From NCBI GenBank assembly GCA_902780135.1, contig CACZEK010000019.1, positions 1 through 49,855 of the forward strand: DNA of 49,855 bases. Reading direction: 5' to 3'. Both the position numbers and the translations under genes were made by a program. The first letter of the stretch is position 1; every line of letters starts with the position of its first letter. The stretch is from an uncultured bacterium. Its GTDB lineage: Bacteria > Verrucomicrobiota > Lentisphaeria > Victivallales > UBA1829. Shown piece by piece: positions 16,522-24,148 of the stretch. Below the pieces are notes generated by a model, which made no database searches, was not told the DNA's origin, and saw nothing but the letters and a program-made list of their open reading frames with translations.

Positions 16522-17634
16522 ATGGATCTGATCGGTATTTTTATCTTTATTCTGATCGGCGTGTTTATCGCGATCATCTGTCTTCTGCCCGTGATGCTGC
16601 GTTCGAAAGACACAAGCAGAATGACGCCGGGGCAGGCGGAAGAGTACCGGTATCGGAGACGCCGCAAGCTCAAATGGTTCCTCTGGGGCGTCCCCGGAGC
16701 CTTCCTGATCCTCGACCTCGTTTTCGGGTGTCCCGGCGTGCGGACGGCATGGACCTGGCTCGGCAGGCGCGAGATGTTCGTGCAGAATCTGGAATACAGG
16801 CTGTCCGATGACAAACGCGAGATCGTCATGTCCTACGAGCTGTGGACGCTGGATTATGACAACATTGTGCGGCTCGCATACGAATCTCCGGAGGAGATCT
16901 ATCATCTCTATTTCAACGAACTGGATCTGGACCGCCCGCCGTCGCCTGCAAAAACCGTTCAGAAGAAGGAGAAACGCATCCCGGTGGACCCGATGTCCGG
17001 CGAGGTGGTGAAGTGCTATGTCGAGGTCGTTCCCGATCCCGGTGCGCCTCCGGTCAGCACCGGTGGAGGCTACTATCCGGGGGTGCGCGGCTCCCTCAAG
17101 GGCGTGCACGCGCCGGCGTTTTACACGAAGACGCCTTTCCTGATCGGCAACTGCGCCCGGAAAGAGGGGTGGGACCCGTGGGATCCATCCATCCCGCCGA
17201 CGGATTCCCCGGACGGTCCGGCGGCCGATATCCCCGATGGCATGGAATACCGGCTGAAGGTGATTCCGCATAATATGGGGACTCTTTCCAACGGATTCCT
17301 CTGCGGATTCGCCGACCGCAAGAAGAGCGAGTCGCCGCGCTATTATGTGCTGATGCTCCCCTATGACCAGTGCGAGGACGGCCGCTATGTGATGCTGTCG
17401 CAGAAGGACACGACCATGCCCTGGCCGTTCCTGGACGAGCCGCTTCTCGATCGCGACCGCCGCGCCGTCACCGAGCTGAAAAACGGGGCAAACGTGTTCC
17501 TGAAAGCGCTGTGGACCCCGGTCATCCTCGTTCTGGACGTGGCGTGGTTGATCGTGCTGTTCCCGGTCTGGTGCGTGATAAACCTGATAAAGCTTTTCCT
17601 GCTGAGCATTGCTTTCATTGCACGTTTCGGATAA
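16522..17634 (+). CDS. Membrane protein of unknown function, first of a tandem related pair
   Basis: 370 residues, not recognised. Two hydrophobic segments near the N-terminus (about 3-25 and 50-67) are separated by a basic stretch containing MTPGQ and RRRRKLK. A soluble domain of about 260 residues follows, beginning NLEYRLSDDKREIVMSYELWT; it contains RIPVDPMSGEVVKCYVEVVPDP. A hydrophobic C-terminus (about 329-366) ends the chain. The next gene shares MTPGQ, the YELS/YRLS-DRKE-YEL strand pattern, the RIPLDP/RIPVDP motif and the hydrophobic end, so they are likely diverged duplicates. AGGA lies about 10 nt before the ATG; the gap between the pair is 22 bp, hence one operon. Confidence 0.75.
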   Translation: MDLIGIFIFILIGVFIAIICLLPVMLRSKDTSRMTPGQAEEYRYRRRRKLKWFLWGVPGAFLILDLVFGCPGVRTAWTWLGRREMFVQNLEYRLSDDKREIVMSYELWTLDYDNIVRLAYESPEEIYHLYFNELDLDRPPSPAKTVQKKEKRIPVDPMSGEVVKCYVEVVPDPGAPPVSTGGGYYPGVRGSLKGVHAPAFYTKTPFLIGNCARKEGWDPWDPSIPPTDSPDGPAADIPDGMEYRLKVIPHNMGTLSNGFLCGFADRKKSESPRYYVLMLPYDQCEDGRYVMLSQKDTTMPWPFLDEPLLDRDRRAVTELKNGANVFLKALWTPVILVLDVAWLIVLFPVWCVINLIKLFLLSIAFIARFG

Positions 17635-17656
17635 CAGACAAAAGGAACGATACGAT

Positions 17657-18562
17657 ATGGAACCAGTAGAAAACTCCGACGCGAAAGCCGCAGGCGCGAT
17701 GACGCCGGGGCAACAGGACGGGCGCGAGCACGGCGGACGCCGCGAAAAGCGCGGTTGCCTGATCGTTTGGCTCGTCTTCCTGTTTCTCTATGTGGGCTTC
17801 GCGTTCTTCGACGCAACGGAACTCAAATTGGATGGTTACCGCGACGGGTGGGTCAACATTGGCAAATATGTGACCGTAGTCATGAATCCGCACTATGAGC
17901 TGTCGCCCGACCGGAAGGAACTCGTGGTGACCTATGAGCTCAAAACGCGCAGCGTCCAAGACCAAGCCGTCTTCCGCTTCGACGGGGAGGATAATCCGGG
18001 GGCGGGCCGGTCCGCGCGCCGGACGGCCGAGACGCGCATCCCGCTGGATCCTCCGGCGGACGGCCTGAAGAAGCTTTTCGTCGAGGTCGTCGTCGATCCC
18101 GACGCCAGACCTTCTTCGAGCGTTTGGACCCACAGTGAGAACGGACGGGTGGTCTGTATCTCGTATTTCCAGGACAATATGGAATCGCTGCCGGACGATC
18201 CCGGGGCGTGGAATCCGCCGGATCCGCTTCATGTTCGCCCGGACGGCCCGAACCGGCGTCTGACCCTGCGTCAGGAAGACTTGCCGATTCTTTCCGAAAG
18301 CCTCATGTTCGTGGCGGGGGCGTTCCTGATCCCGTACGGGCGGGACGGGGAGTGCTATGTCATGATTTCCGCGGATCGGGATATGTTCCCGCCGTTCATC
18401 CAGTTTATTCAGAAAGAGCACCCGGAGGTCAACACGGTGAGCTCGGACCGGGGATTTTGGGTCTATTGCATAAAGCTGCTTTCGGTTCCCTGGGGATTCC
18501 TTTACGACATGATCACGTTCCCCTTCCTGTGTGCGTTCGGGCTCCTGCTCGGCGGCGGCTGA
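17657..18562 (+). CDS. Membrane protein of unknown function, second of a tandem related pair
   Basis: 301 residues, not recognised. One hydrophobic segment (about 31-48, GCLIVWLVFLFLYVGFAFF) follows a basic region, then a soluble domain with YELSPDRKELVVTYELKT, ETRIPLDPPADGLKKLF and VEVVVDPDA, then a hydrophobic C-terminus (about 275-300). The domain order mirrors the preceding protein although overall identity by eye is low. Start ATG has AAGGA at 17642-17646. Both soluble domains contain paired strands of the type seen in small beta-sandwich domains, but no family name can be supported. Confidence 0.75.
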   Translation: MEPVENSDAKAAGAMTPGQQDGREHGGRREKRGCLIVWLVFLFLYVGFAFFDATELKLDGYRDGWVNIGKYVTVVMNPHYELSPDRKELVVTYELKTRSVQDQAVFRFDGEDNPGAGRSARRTAETRIPLDPPADGLKKLFVEVVVDPDARPSSSVWTHSENGRVVCISYFQDNMESLPDDPGAWNPPDPLHVRPDGPNRRLTLRQEDLPILSESLMFVAGAFLIPYGRDGECYVMISADRDMFPPFIQFIQKEHPEVNTVSSDRGFWVYCIKLLSVPWGFLYDMITFPFLCAFGLLLGGG

Positions 18563-18607
18563 ACGGCGTGCGGAACGCGATTTCCGTCTGTTTTTTGCGA
18601 ATCCCGC

Positions 18608-18636
18608 TTGAAAGACGCGCGTTCGCGGTGTATGTT
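18608..18636 (+). promoter_or_regulatory. Sigma-70 promoter of cysK
   Basis: TTGAAA (18608-18613), 17-bp spacer, TATGTT (18631-18636), giving a leader of about 70 nt before cysK. Confidence 0.6.
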
Positions 18637-18711
18637 TTGAGGATGAAAACGAATACACCCGTGCGCGCGATTCTTTTTGAGCACGCGCAAAAATGAAAGG
18701 CTTCCCCCGTC

Positions 18712-19629
18712 ATGGAACACATCGCGAAAAACATCCTCGAGACCATCGGAAACACCCCGCTCGTGCGAATCAACAGGATGAACACCGGCGCGGCCGAAGT
18801 CGCCGCGAAAGTCGAGTCGTTCAACCCCGGCTCCAGCAGCAAGGACCGCATCGGCATCGCGATGATCCTGGACGCGGAACGGAAAGGGCTGCTGAAACGC
18901 GGCGCGACGATCATCGAACCGACGTCCGGCAACACCGGGATCGGGCTTGCCATCGCCGCCGCCGTGCTCGGGTACAAGCTGATCCTGACCATGCCGGACA
19001 CCATGAGCATCGAGCGGCGCCGTCTCGCCGCCGCCTACGGCGTGCGGATCGAACTCACGCCCGGCGCCGAGGGCATGGCGGGAGCCATCCGCCGCGCGGA
19101 GGAACTTCACGCCGCCACACCCGGCTCCTTCATCCCGCAGCAGTTCGCGAATCCAGCGAACCCCGCCGCGCACCGCGTGACGGCAGAGGAGATCTGGCGC
19201 GACACGGACGGCAAGGTGGACGCGCTGGTGGCGGGCGTCGGCACCGGCGGCACGCTGACCGGGGCGGGACGCGTCCTGCGCGAACACAACCCCGCGCTGA
19301 AGATCGTCGCGGTCGAACCCGATACCTCCGCGGTGCTGTCCGGCGGCAAGCCCGGTCCGCACAAGCTCCAGGGCATCGGGGCGGGATTCGTCCCCGATGT
19401 CACGGACGCGAAGCTCTTCGACCGCGTGATGCCCGTTTCGGCGGACGACGCCGGGGAGACCGCGCGCCGCTGCGCCCGCGAGGAGGGCATCCTGATCGGC
19501 ATTTCCGGCGGGGCCGCGCTCTTCGCCGCGCTGAAGCTCGCGCGCGAATCCGAGTTCGCCGGGAAGCGCATCGTGGTGATCCTGCCGGACACCGGCGAAC
19601 GCTATCTTTCCACCTGGCTCTTTGCATAG
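18712..19629 (+). CDS. cysK: Cysteine synthase (O-acetylserine sulfhydrylase)
   Basis: Pyridoxal-phosphate enzyme joining O-acetylserine and sulfide to give cysteine. 305 residues, normal length. Visible motifs: [16 protein letters not shown] lysine K44 in [11 protein letters not shown], substrate loop [22 protein letters not shown], phosphate-binding [10 protein letters not shown], and GIGAGFVP near the C-terminus. Most CysK proteins have NPGGSVKDR, so GSSS is a small variation. Start ATG has GAAAGG upstream. The stop codon overlaps the first base of a hairpin repeat (19629-19674). Confidence 0.94.
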   Translation: MEHIAKNILETIGNTPLVRINRMNTGAAEVAAKVESFNPGSSSKDRIGIAMILDAERKGLLKRGATIIEPTSGNTGIGLAIAAAVLGYKLILTMPDTMSIERRRLAAAYGVRIELTPGAEGMAGAIRRAEELHAATPGSFIPQQFANPANPAAHRVTAEEIWRDTDGKVDALVAGVGTGGTLTGAGRVLREHNPALKIVAVEPDTSAVLSGGKPGPHKLQGIGAGFVPDVTDAKLFDRVMPVSADDAGETARRCAREEGILIGISGGAALFAALKLARESEFAGKRIVVILPDTGERYLSTWLFA

Positions 19630-19674
19630 GAGGCGGCGCCTCCACTTGGGTAGTGTCCGGCTCCGCTCGGACAC
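19629..19674. repeat. Extragenic hairpin repeat, divergent copy
   Basis: Three linked palindromes: GGAGGCGGCGCCTCC (19629-19643), CACT/AGTG (19643-19655) and GTGTCCG/CGGACAC around an 8-nt loop (19653-19674). The order, spacing and loop (GCT-CCGCT) match the repeats at 27133-27180, but stem bases differ on both sides in a compensating way. It may also end the cysK transcript. Confidence 0.75.
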
Positions 19675-19714
19675 GAAGAAACTGAACATAACATTTTAAC
19701 TTGGAGATTTCAAC

Positions 19715-20173
19715 ATGATCTACGATCATATCGACCGTTTCCCGCTGTACCGTTTCGGAAATGCCGCCGCGCAGGCGTTCGAGTTCCTGAAGACGCTCAC
19801 GCCGGACACCCCGGACGCCACCTATGAGATCGTCGGGCGCGACGTGTTCGCGATGGTGCAGTCCTACGATACCGAGGCGGAACCCTCGCCGATTTTGGAG
19901 GCGCACCGGAAGTTCATCGACATCCAGTACTGCATCGCGGGGGCGGAGTACATCGCCCCCGCGCCGCTGGACGAATCCACGGTCAAGACCCCGTACGACG
20001 CCGAACGCGACGTGGCATTCTACCTCGCGCAGAAGATGATGACGCTCTGCGCCATGACGCCGGGCCGGTTCGTGCTGCTGTTCCCCACAGACGAACATTT
20101 CGCGAAGCTCGCCGCGGAAGCCCCGTGCCGCATCAAAAAGGCGGTCGTGAAGCTCCGCGCCGACCTCTTCTGA
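19715..20173 (+). CDS. YhcH/YjgK/YiaL family protein
   Basis: 152-residue cupin-like protein of the YhcH/YiaL family. Such proteins occur in sugar and sialic-acid utilisation loci and are believed to act on sugar or sugar-acid intermediates, but the reaction is not settled. Family features: an N-terminal FLKTLTPDTPDATYEI stretch, then EAHRKFIDIQYCIAG with conserved His and Asp, then the C-terminal FVLLFPTDEHFAKL with metal-ligand-like residues. GGAG lies about 10 nt before the ATG. Its last 17 nt are included in the 55-bp direct repeat that bounds the adjoining AT-rich island. Confidence 0.88.
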   Translation: MIYDHIDRFPLYRFGNAAAQAFEFLKTLTPDTPDATYEIVGRDVFAMVQSYDTEAEPSPILEAHRKFIDIQYCIAGAEYIAPAPLDESTVKTPYDAERDVAFYLAQKMMTLCAMTPGRFVLLFPTDEHFAKLAAEAPCRIKKAVVKLRADLF

Positions 20174-20211
20174 GCGCAGCGTTACTTTGTTGAATCCGCG
20201 GCAGTTTCCGC
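20157..20211. repeat. Left copy of 55-bp direct repeat bounding an AT-rich island
   Basis: Identical at all 55 positions to 24094-24148; the next 9 bp match at 7 positions. It begins inside the last codons of the YhcH gene (its stop is included). Directly after it the sequence forms an inverted repeat CCGCGGCAG (20196-20204) / CTGCCGCGG (20229-20237). Confidence 0.92.
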
Positions 20212-20260
20212 AGCGGTGTCAAGTGTCGCTGCCGCGGAATTCAAAAAGGAGATCGAAAGG

Positions 20261-20419
20261 ATGCCGAAGATACCCTTTGGCCTCGTGGAAGAAACAAAAA
20301 GGGGGAACCGGATACAAGGAAAGACAAGGTTCAGAATTGAACATGTTTTTTTTGCAGCAGTTCAGCGAGCAGAGGATGTCATCCTGCGGACAATCGGAAT
20401 AAGAGACGCCGAGGTTTAG
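20261..20419 (+). CDS. Short doubtful open frame at the left edge of the island
   Basis: 52 codons (MPKIPFGLVEETKRGN to GIRDAEV) with AAGGAG at 20246-20251, 9 nt before the ATG. No family recognised. It may be the 3' remnant of a gene lost when the island was inserted, or chance. The region 20174-20600 shows nothing else coding. Confidence 0.25.
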   Translation: MPKIPFGLVEETKRGNRIQGKTRFRIEHVFFAAVQRAEDVILRTIGIRDAEV

Positions 20420-20537
20420 ATGGGGGTACGGAACCTCGCATACAACATGGACAGATACTGCGCTTTGGTGTTACAAACCGCATAAAACAAAGGTTTTCAT
20501 CGAGAAAACCACAGATAAAACGTTTTTTTCTGTTTTT

Positions 20538-20570
20538 AAGCCTTGACAAAACGATAAAAAGGCTTATTTT
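20538..20570 (+). promoter_or_regulatory. Promoter of the island operon with overlapping inverted repeat
   Basis: TTGACA (20543-20548), 16 bp, TATTTT (20565-20570). AAGCCTT (20538-20544) and AAGGCTT (20559-20565) are perfect inverted arms that touch both promoter boxes, so they could be an operator. Confidence 0.55.
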
Positions 20571-20663
20571 ATAGTAACAAAGAATCGCATCCGGCGGTTC
20601 TTGGCCGTCAATAATCGAACGATCTCTCAAAAACGAATTGATAGAGGTTTCCAGGAGATTGTC

Positions 20664-22490
20664 GTGGTTGTTGAAACGATTAAATCCTTAGTCCGAAGGA
20701 AATGGCTTGCCGTGATAGATGTTTTTAATTGTCAAATGTTGCTGTCTGACAAAAAAATAAAAATAAAATCAAAAACAATATGTATACCAATTGCACTTGC
20801 AGTTGTGTTTTTGACTTTTTTCTCTCCGAATTCAGACGGTTTTGTCCTGTGGCTGGTAGGTTGTTTTATGGGGATACTAGTTTCATGCGGTATCCTTGTA
20901 TATTCTTATAAAACAAAAAAAGAAATGTATGTAGACAAAAAAACAGGGTTGGCAAGTGCATTCTCCGCTTCGATAATAGCCCTCTCTCAAAGACATGATC
21001 TTGCAGAGAGAGTTTTTCATAGGACAGAATTACTTTGCTCAATATTGAAAATTCGCGTATCAGCGATCCTGTTTGATCTGTGTAATATAATGACAATGGT
21101 GTTGGGCACGATACTATTGTTTTTTGTTTTTGTTGTTTTTACATACTTTTTTTATAAATGGTTTTATCGTCATGCTAAGTTGATAGCTAAAGATTTTTCT
21201 CGATTTGAAAAGATAGAACTTATGTTTTTTTTAGTTTTGTATATTGTTTTGGTAACCGTTTCGTATTTGAAGACCAATGTGTTTTATAGCACTGCATCCT
21301 TATTGGATGTTGATGTAATATGTGCATCGGATACAGGAAGAGTCAATGCTCCGCTCCTTTGTGACAGTCCAGATGTTGATATAATATATACATCGGATAC
21401 AGGAAGGTTATATAATACAAATACGTGGATGGTTCTTAACGCATTCGAAAATGATATTAAACAACCGTTGTTTGCCTTGTTTTCTGCTCCTGTTTGTGTG
21501 GTGCCTTATTTCATTTCAATCGTTTTTTTCTTTATTCCAAATTTGTACGCTTACTTGTTGGCTTTCGTGCAGGCTTTTTTTATTCTTTCTTCCCTTCTCG
21601 TTATATGCCGTATGACCGTAGAATCCAATACTGTTGAAAGAATGATTCTGTTTGCAATGTTGAGTACAACTTTTCCGGCATTTCTGTTTATCTTGAATAT
21701 GGAGCAGTATGCCTTCCCTCTCTTTTGGGTGGTCATGTTTCTTTATCTTTTGTGTATAAAAAAAGAATCAAAAAGGAGATTGCAGTTTCCTATTCTTGCA
21801 GCTGGCGGAACCCTTTTGACATCTTGGATTCTGCTCTTAACCACATGGACCCGAGTTCGAATCATAGAGAATATTCGGTATTGTATAAAAACGGTAGCGC
21901 TCTTTTTCGTGCTTTGCATTGTATATTTTCGAGTAAGTATTATCACTGGCGCAGTTAACAGGATTGCTTATTTGTTGAATGTTTTTTCTACATTGTCTAC
22001 TCAAACACGACAAGAACACTGCGATTTTTATCACCGCTTTATTCAGTTTTCAAACTTTGTTTATTCTTGTGTTTTTGCCCCGGAGTCTGGCGTTGTTGTA
22101 AAGAAGTATTCCATTCGGTCATATCAAATGTGCGAGCTTACTCATATTAAGATATGTGGAATCCTCTTTTTCTGTTTCGCTATGTTGGGATATTGGGTAA
22201 ACAGGAAGAAAACAATCGCAAAAATAGCGTTGTTGTGGATCGCTTTATCAGTCTTTTTGCTGTTAGTCATTGGGTATGGTGCTGTTGAGAACGGTACAGT
22301 TCTTTACACGCTTTATTTTTCATGGGCTTATTATATTCTTATGTTTTTTGCTCTTTGCTGGATCGTTTCTTTATCAGCGAAGTTTCGCTACATATTGTTT
22401 GGCGGTGTTGTGATCCTGCAGATCGCTGTTAATCTCCCCGCTATTTTAAAATTAATTCAGTTCGGAATAACCTATTATCCCGCACGATGA
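20664..22490 (+). CDS. Polytopic membrane protein, putative GT-C glycosyltransferase
   Basis: About 608 residues with roughly 12-14 membrane segments and no soluble domain. After a segment near residue 200 comes an extracytoplasmic loop with SDTGR motifs, then NAFENDIKQPLFALF, which resembles the first catalytic loop of GT-C transferases acting with polyprenyl-phosphate sugars. The SDTGR part is duplicated as a 22-residue tandem repeat (21306-21437). The start is uncertain: GTG at 20664 is preceded by AGGAG (20653-20657), TTG at 20601 gives a longer form. Its stop overlaps the next start (ATGA), so it is coupled to the UbiA-like gene, and the likely donor is the lipid made by the next two products. 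Function is inferred from context. Confidence 0.6.
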   Translation: MVVETIKSLVRRKWLAVIDVFNCQMLLSDKKIKIKSKTICIPIALAVVFLTFFSPNSDGFVLWLVGCFMGILVSCGILVYSYKTKKEMYVDKKTGLASAFSASIIALSQRHDLAERVFHRTELLCSILKIRVSAILFDLCNIMTMVLGTILLFFVFVVFTYFFYKWFYRHAKLIAKDFSRFEKIELMFFLVLYIVLVTVSYLKTNVFYSTASLLDVDVICASDTGRVNAPLLCDSPDVDIIYTSDTGRLYNTNTWMVLNAFENDIKQPLFALFSAPVCVVPYFISIVFFFIPNLYAYLLAFVQAFFILSSLLVICRMTVESNTVERMILFAMLSTTFPAFLFILNMEQYAFPLFWVVMFLYLLCIKKESKRRLQFPILAAGGTLLTSWILLLTTWTRVRIIENIRYCIKTVALFFVLCIVYFRVSIITGAVNRIAYLLNVFSTLSTQTRQEHCDFYHRFIQFSNFVYSCVFAPESGVVVKKYSIRSYQMCELTHIKICGILFFCFAMLGYWVNRKKTIAKIALLWIALSVFLLLVIGYGAVENGTVLYTLYFSWAYYILMFFALCWIVSLSAKFRYILFGGVVILQIAVNLPAILKLIQFGITYYPAR

Positions 22491-23362
22491 GGCTGAAAAT
22501 GATATACGACTATATACAGCTCTGTCGTCCCAAGCATGTAGTTAAGAGCTTTTTGATTTTATTACCGCCTTTTTTTGGAAAAATAATTCTTGTTCCGCAG
22601 ACGCTGAGAACCGCGCTGTTTGCAATCTTGTCGTTTTCTGCGGTCGCTGCGGCCATATATGTCATCAATGATGTTGCGGATGTCGATAATGACCGCAACA
22701 GTTCCACGAAAAGGAATCGTCCGATCGCATCAGGTCGGGTTTCTATTCCGAAGGCATTGTTTTTCTCCGCGATATTACTCGGAATCGGATTCACAATGCT
22801 TGTTTTTTCGGACAATATCATTGCGAACTTTGTTCTGCTGTTGACCTACCTTGTCTTGAATATAGCCTACTCTTTGACCCTAAAGAACAAACCGCTGATT
22901 GACGTGTTTGTTCTTGCCTCCGGTTTTGTTCTTCGAGTCTATTTCGGCGGCTTTTGGTTTGATGTCGCGGTTTCTCCATGGCTCTTCCTATGTATTTTCT
23001 GCGGGGCGCTTTTTTTGGCATTTGGCAAGCGGCGCAATGAAATGCTGCATATGTCTCCCCCTTATTTGACCCGTCCAGTGTTGAGACGGTATACTTGTCA
23101 ATATTTAACAAGCTGTTATTATCTCTTCTGCGGATTGACGATAGTATTTTTCTCATTGTGGACGGTGTTTGCGACCGAGCCGCAATCAATGTTTATGTAC
23201 ACAATACCTGTCGTTATTTTTATTGTCTTGCGGTATAATTTAATTATTGAAACGGTGGATACCTCAGGTGATCCGATCCCTACACTTTTGGGAGACAAAT
23301 TGCTGGTTTTTCTGATTATGTTTTTTTTAATACTGAGTTTTATCGGATTGTACTTTTCATGA
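22487..23362 (+). CDS. UbiA-family prenyltransferase, decaprenyl-phosphate phosphoribosyltransferase-like
   Basis: Integral membrane enzyme of 291 residues that would join phosphoribosyl pyrophosphate to a polyprenyl phosphate, first step to lipid-linked ribose or arabinose. The aspartate-rich motif NDVADVDNDR is followed by TKRNRPIASGRVS; the second motif region reads YSLTLKNKPLIDVFVL, then FVLRVYFGG, and later FGKRRNEM. This set is characteristic of the DPPR-synthase branch rather than ubiquinone or menaquinone UbiA proteins. About 8-9 membrane segments. ATG overlaps the previous stop by 4 nt; an internal ATG at 22499 has GAGG in front and could be the real start. The next gene also overlaps by 4 nt. 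Confidence 0.82.
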   Translation: MRLKMIYDYIQLCRPKHVVKSFLILLPPFFGKIILVPQTLRTALFAILSFSAVAAAIYVINDVADVDNDRNSSTKRNRPIASGRVSIPKALFFSAILLGIGFTMLVFSDNIIANFVLLLTYLVLNIAYSLTLKNKPLIDVFVLASGFVLRVYFGGFWFDVAVSPWLFLCIFCGALFLAFGKRRNEMLHMSPPYLTRPVLRRYTCQYLTSCYYLFCGLTIVFFSLWTVFATEPQSMFMYTIPVVIFIVLRYNLIIETVDTSGDPIPTLLGDKLLVFLIMFFLILSFIGLYFS

Positions 23363-23955
23363 ATGTCTATGATTTCGACAATACAATATATGATGGAGAC
23401 AGTTCGATAGACTTTGCATTGCATCATTTGATTCACCATCCCATACTATTCTGTTTCCTTCCAGTTCTTTTTTTTGCAGGTTGCGCGGCAAAACTCGGAT
23501 TGCTCTCTTCAAAAAAGAGCAAGGAGTTGTTTTTTTCTTTTCTGCAGATTGTTCCTGCATTGCCAGAAGATGTGAATGCTTTTTGGCTTTTGCATTGTAA
23601 AAAAATAAAGACATGGTATCTTGAACAACAGAAGCCTGATGATTTGATCGTTTCCGCATCCCCGGCATTTTTACTTTCCCCTTTGATAAGCGAAATCGGG
23701 AAAGAATTGATCGCAACAGAAATGAGTCCGACATCAGGAAAGATCCGGGGCGAGAATTGCAAGGGAATCAACAAAGTAAAAATGATTCTCGAACGAAAAG
23801 GAGATGTTCATATTCATTCTTTTTATTCCGATTCTTTTTCCGACACACCTTTAGCTTTGAGGGCAGAAAAAGCATATCTTGTGTTCAATCGCAAACGAGA
23901 CAAAACGAAGTTTCTTCCTTGGCCCTTAGATAATACATCTTCGCGAGTCCAATAA
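23359..23955 (+). CDS. HAD-superfamily (subclass IB) phosphatase
   Basis: 198 residues. HAD motif I is VYDFDNTIYDGD with nucleophile and acid Asp; motif II Ser in IVSASPAF; motif III Lys in GENCKGINKVKM; motif IV FYSDSFSDTPL. A hydrophobic segment near residues 30-50 suggests membrane association. Next to a DPPR-synthase-like gene, the expected job is dephosphorylation of the phosphoribosyl-lipid to ribosyl-phospholipid, as proposed for the equivalent phosphatase in mycobacterial arabinan synthesis. ATG overlaps the UbiA stop (ATGA). The epimerase pair that would turn ribose into arabinose is not in the window. Confidence 0.82.
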   Translation: MNVYDFDNTIYDGDSSIDFALHHLIHHPILFCFLPVLFFAGCAAKLGLLSSKKSKELFFSFLQIVPALPEDVNAFWLLHCKKIKTWYLEQQKPDDLIVSASPAFLLSPLISEIGKELIATEMSPTSGKIRGENCKGINKVKMILERKGDVHIHSFYSDSFSDTPLALRAEKAYLVFNRKRDKTKFLPWPLDNTSSRVQ

Positions 23956-24020
23956 GATCCTTGACAGCTAGATGCGAACGGCTGCGGTGTTCGATAAGTA
24001 ACCGCCCGGTCCGGCACATT

Positions 24021-24100
24021 TTGAAGACGGCATGACCTTGTGTTATATTGGTCTCGTTTCGACATCAACGGGAAATCGGCGCCGTCGGATTGTGCGCCGA
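24021..24100 (+). promoter_or_regulatory. Orphan promoter and junction hairpin at the right end of the island
   Basis: TTGAAG (24021-24026), 17 bp, TATATT (24044-24049), a near-consensus promoter that leads into no gene. About 25 bp later TCGGCGC (24076-24082) pairs with GCGCCGA (24094-24100); the right arm is the start of the 55-bp repeat, so the hairpin spans the island junction. A transcript from here would be a short RNA or run antisense into the 24119-24724 gene. It may be the broken front of a lost gene. Confidence 0.5.
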
Positions 24101-24148
24101 CCTCTTCTGAGCGCAGCGTTACTTTGTTGAATCCGCGGCAGTTTCCGC
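24094..24148. repeat. Right copy of 55-bp direct repeat bounding the island
   Basis: Perfect copy of 20157-20211. It contains a second copy of the YhcH gene end and the true 3' end of the minus-strand gene that stops at 24119, so the pre-insertion order was YhcH directly facing that gene. Confidence 0.92.

Larger units (their letters stand above)
20212..24148. mobile_element. AT-rich horizontally acquired island (about 3.9 kb)
   Basis: Base and codon use change sharply: T- and A-ending codons dominate, including TTA and TCA that are nearly absent elsewhere. The segment is inserted between the 3' end of the YhcH gene and the 3' end of a minus-strand membrane-protein gene, with a 55-bp direct repeat at both borders. 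It carries a three-gene operon (GT-C-like, UbiA-like, HAD) and no integrase or transposase. The left 330 bp hold only a short doubtful frame and a promoter. Interpretation as a transferred cassette is inference; the composition change and repeat are visible. Confidence 0.72.

Noticed and set aside
22487..23955. UbiA and HAD genes as one frameshifted fusion protein
   Set aside because: The 4-nt ATGA overlap is a normal coupling junction, both proteins have complete ends and the same ATGA pattern occurs at the preceding junction.
20212..24148. Transposon or prophage with its own recombinase
   Set aside because: No transposase, integrase, terminal inverted repeats at the outer ends or phage genes found; kept as an island with direct-repeat borders only.
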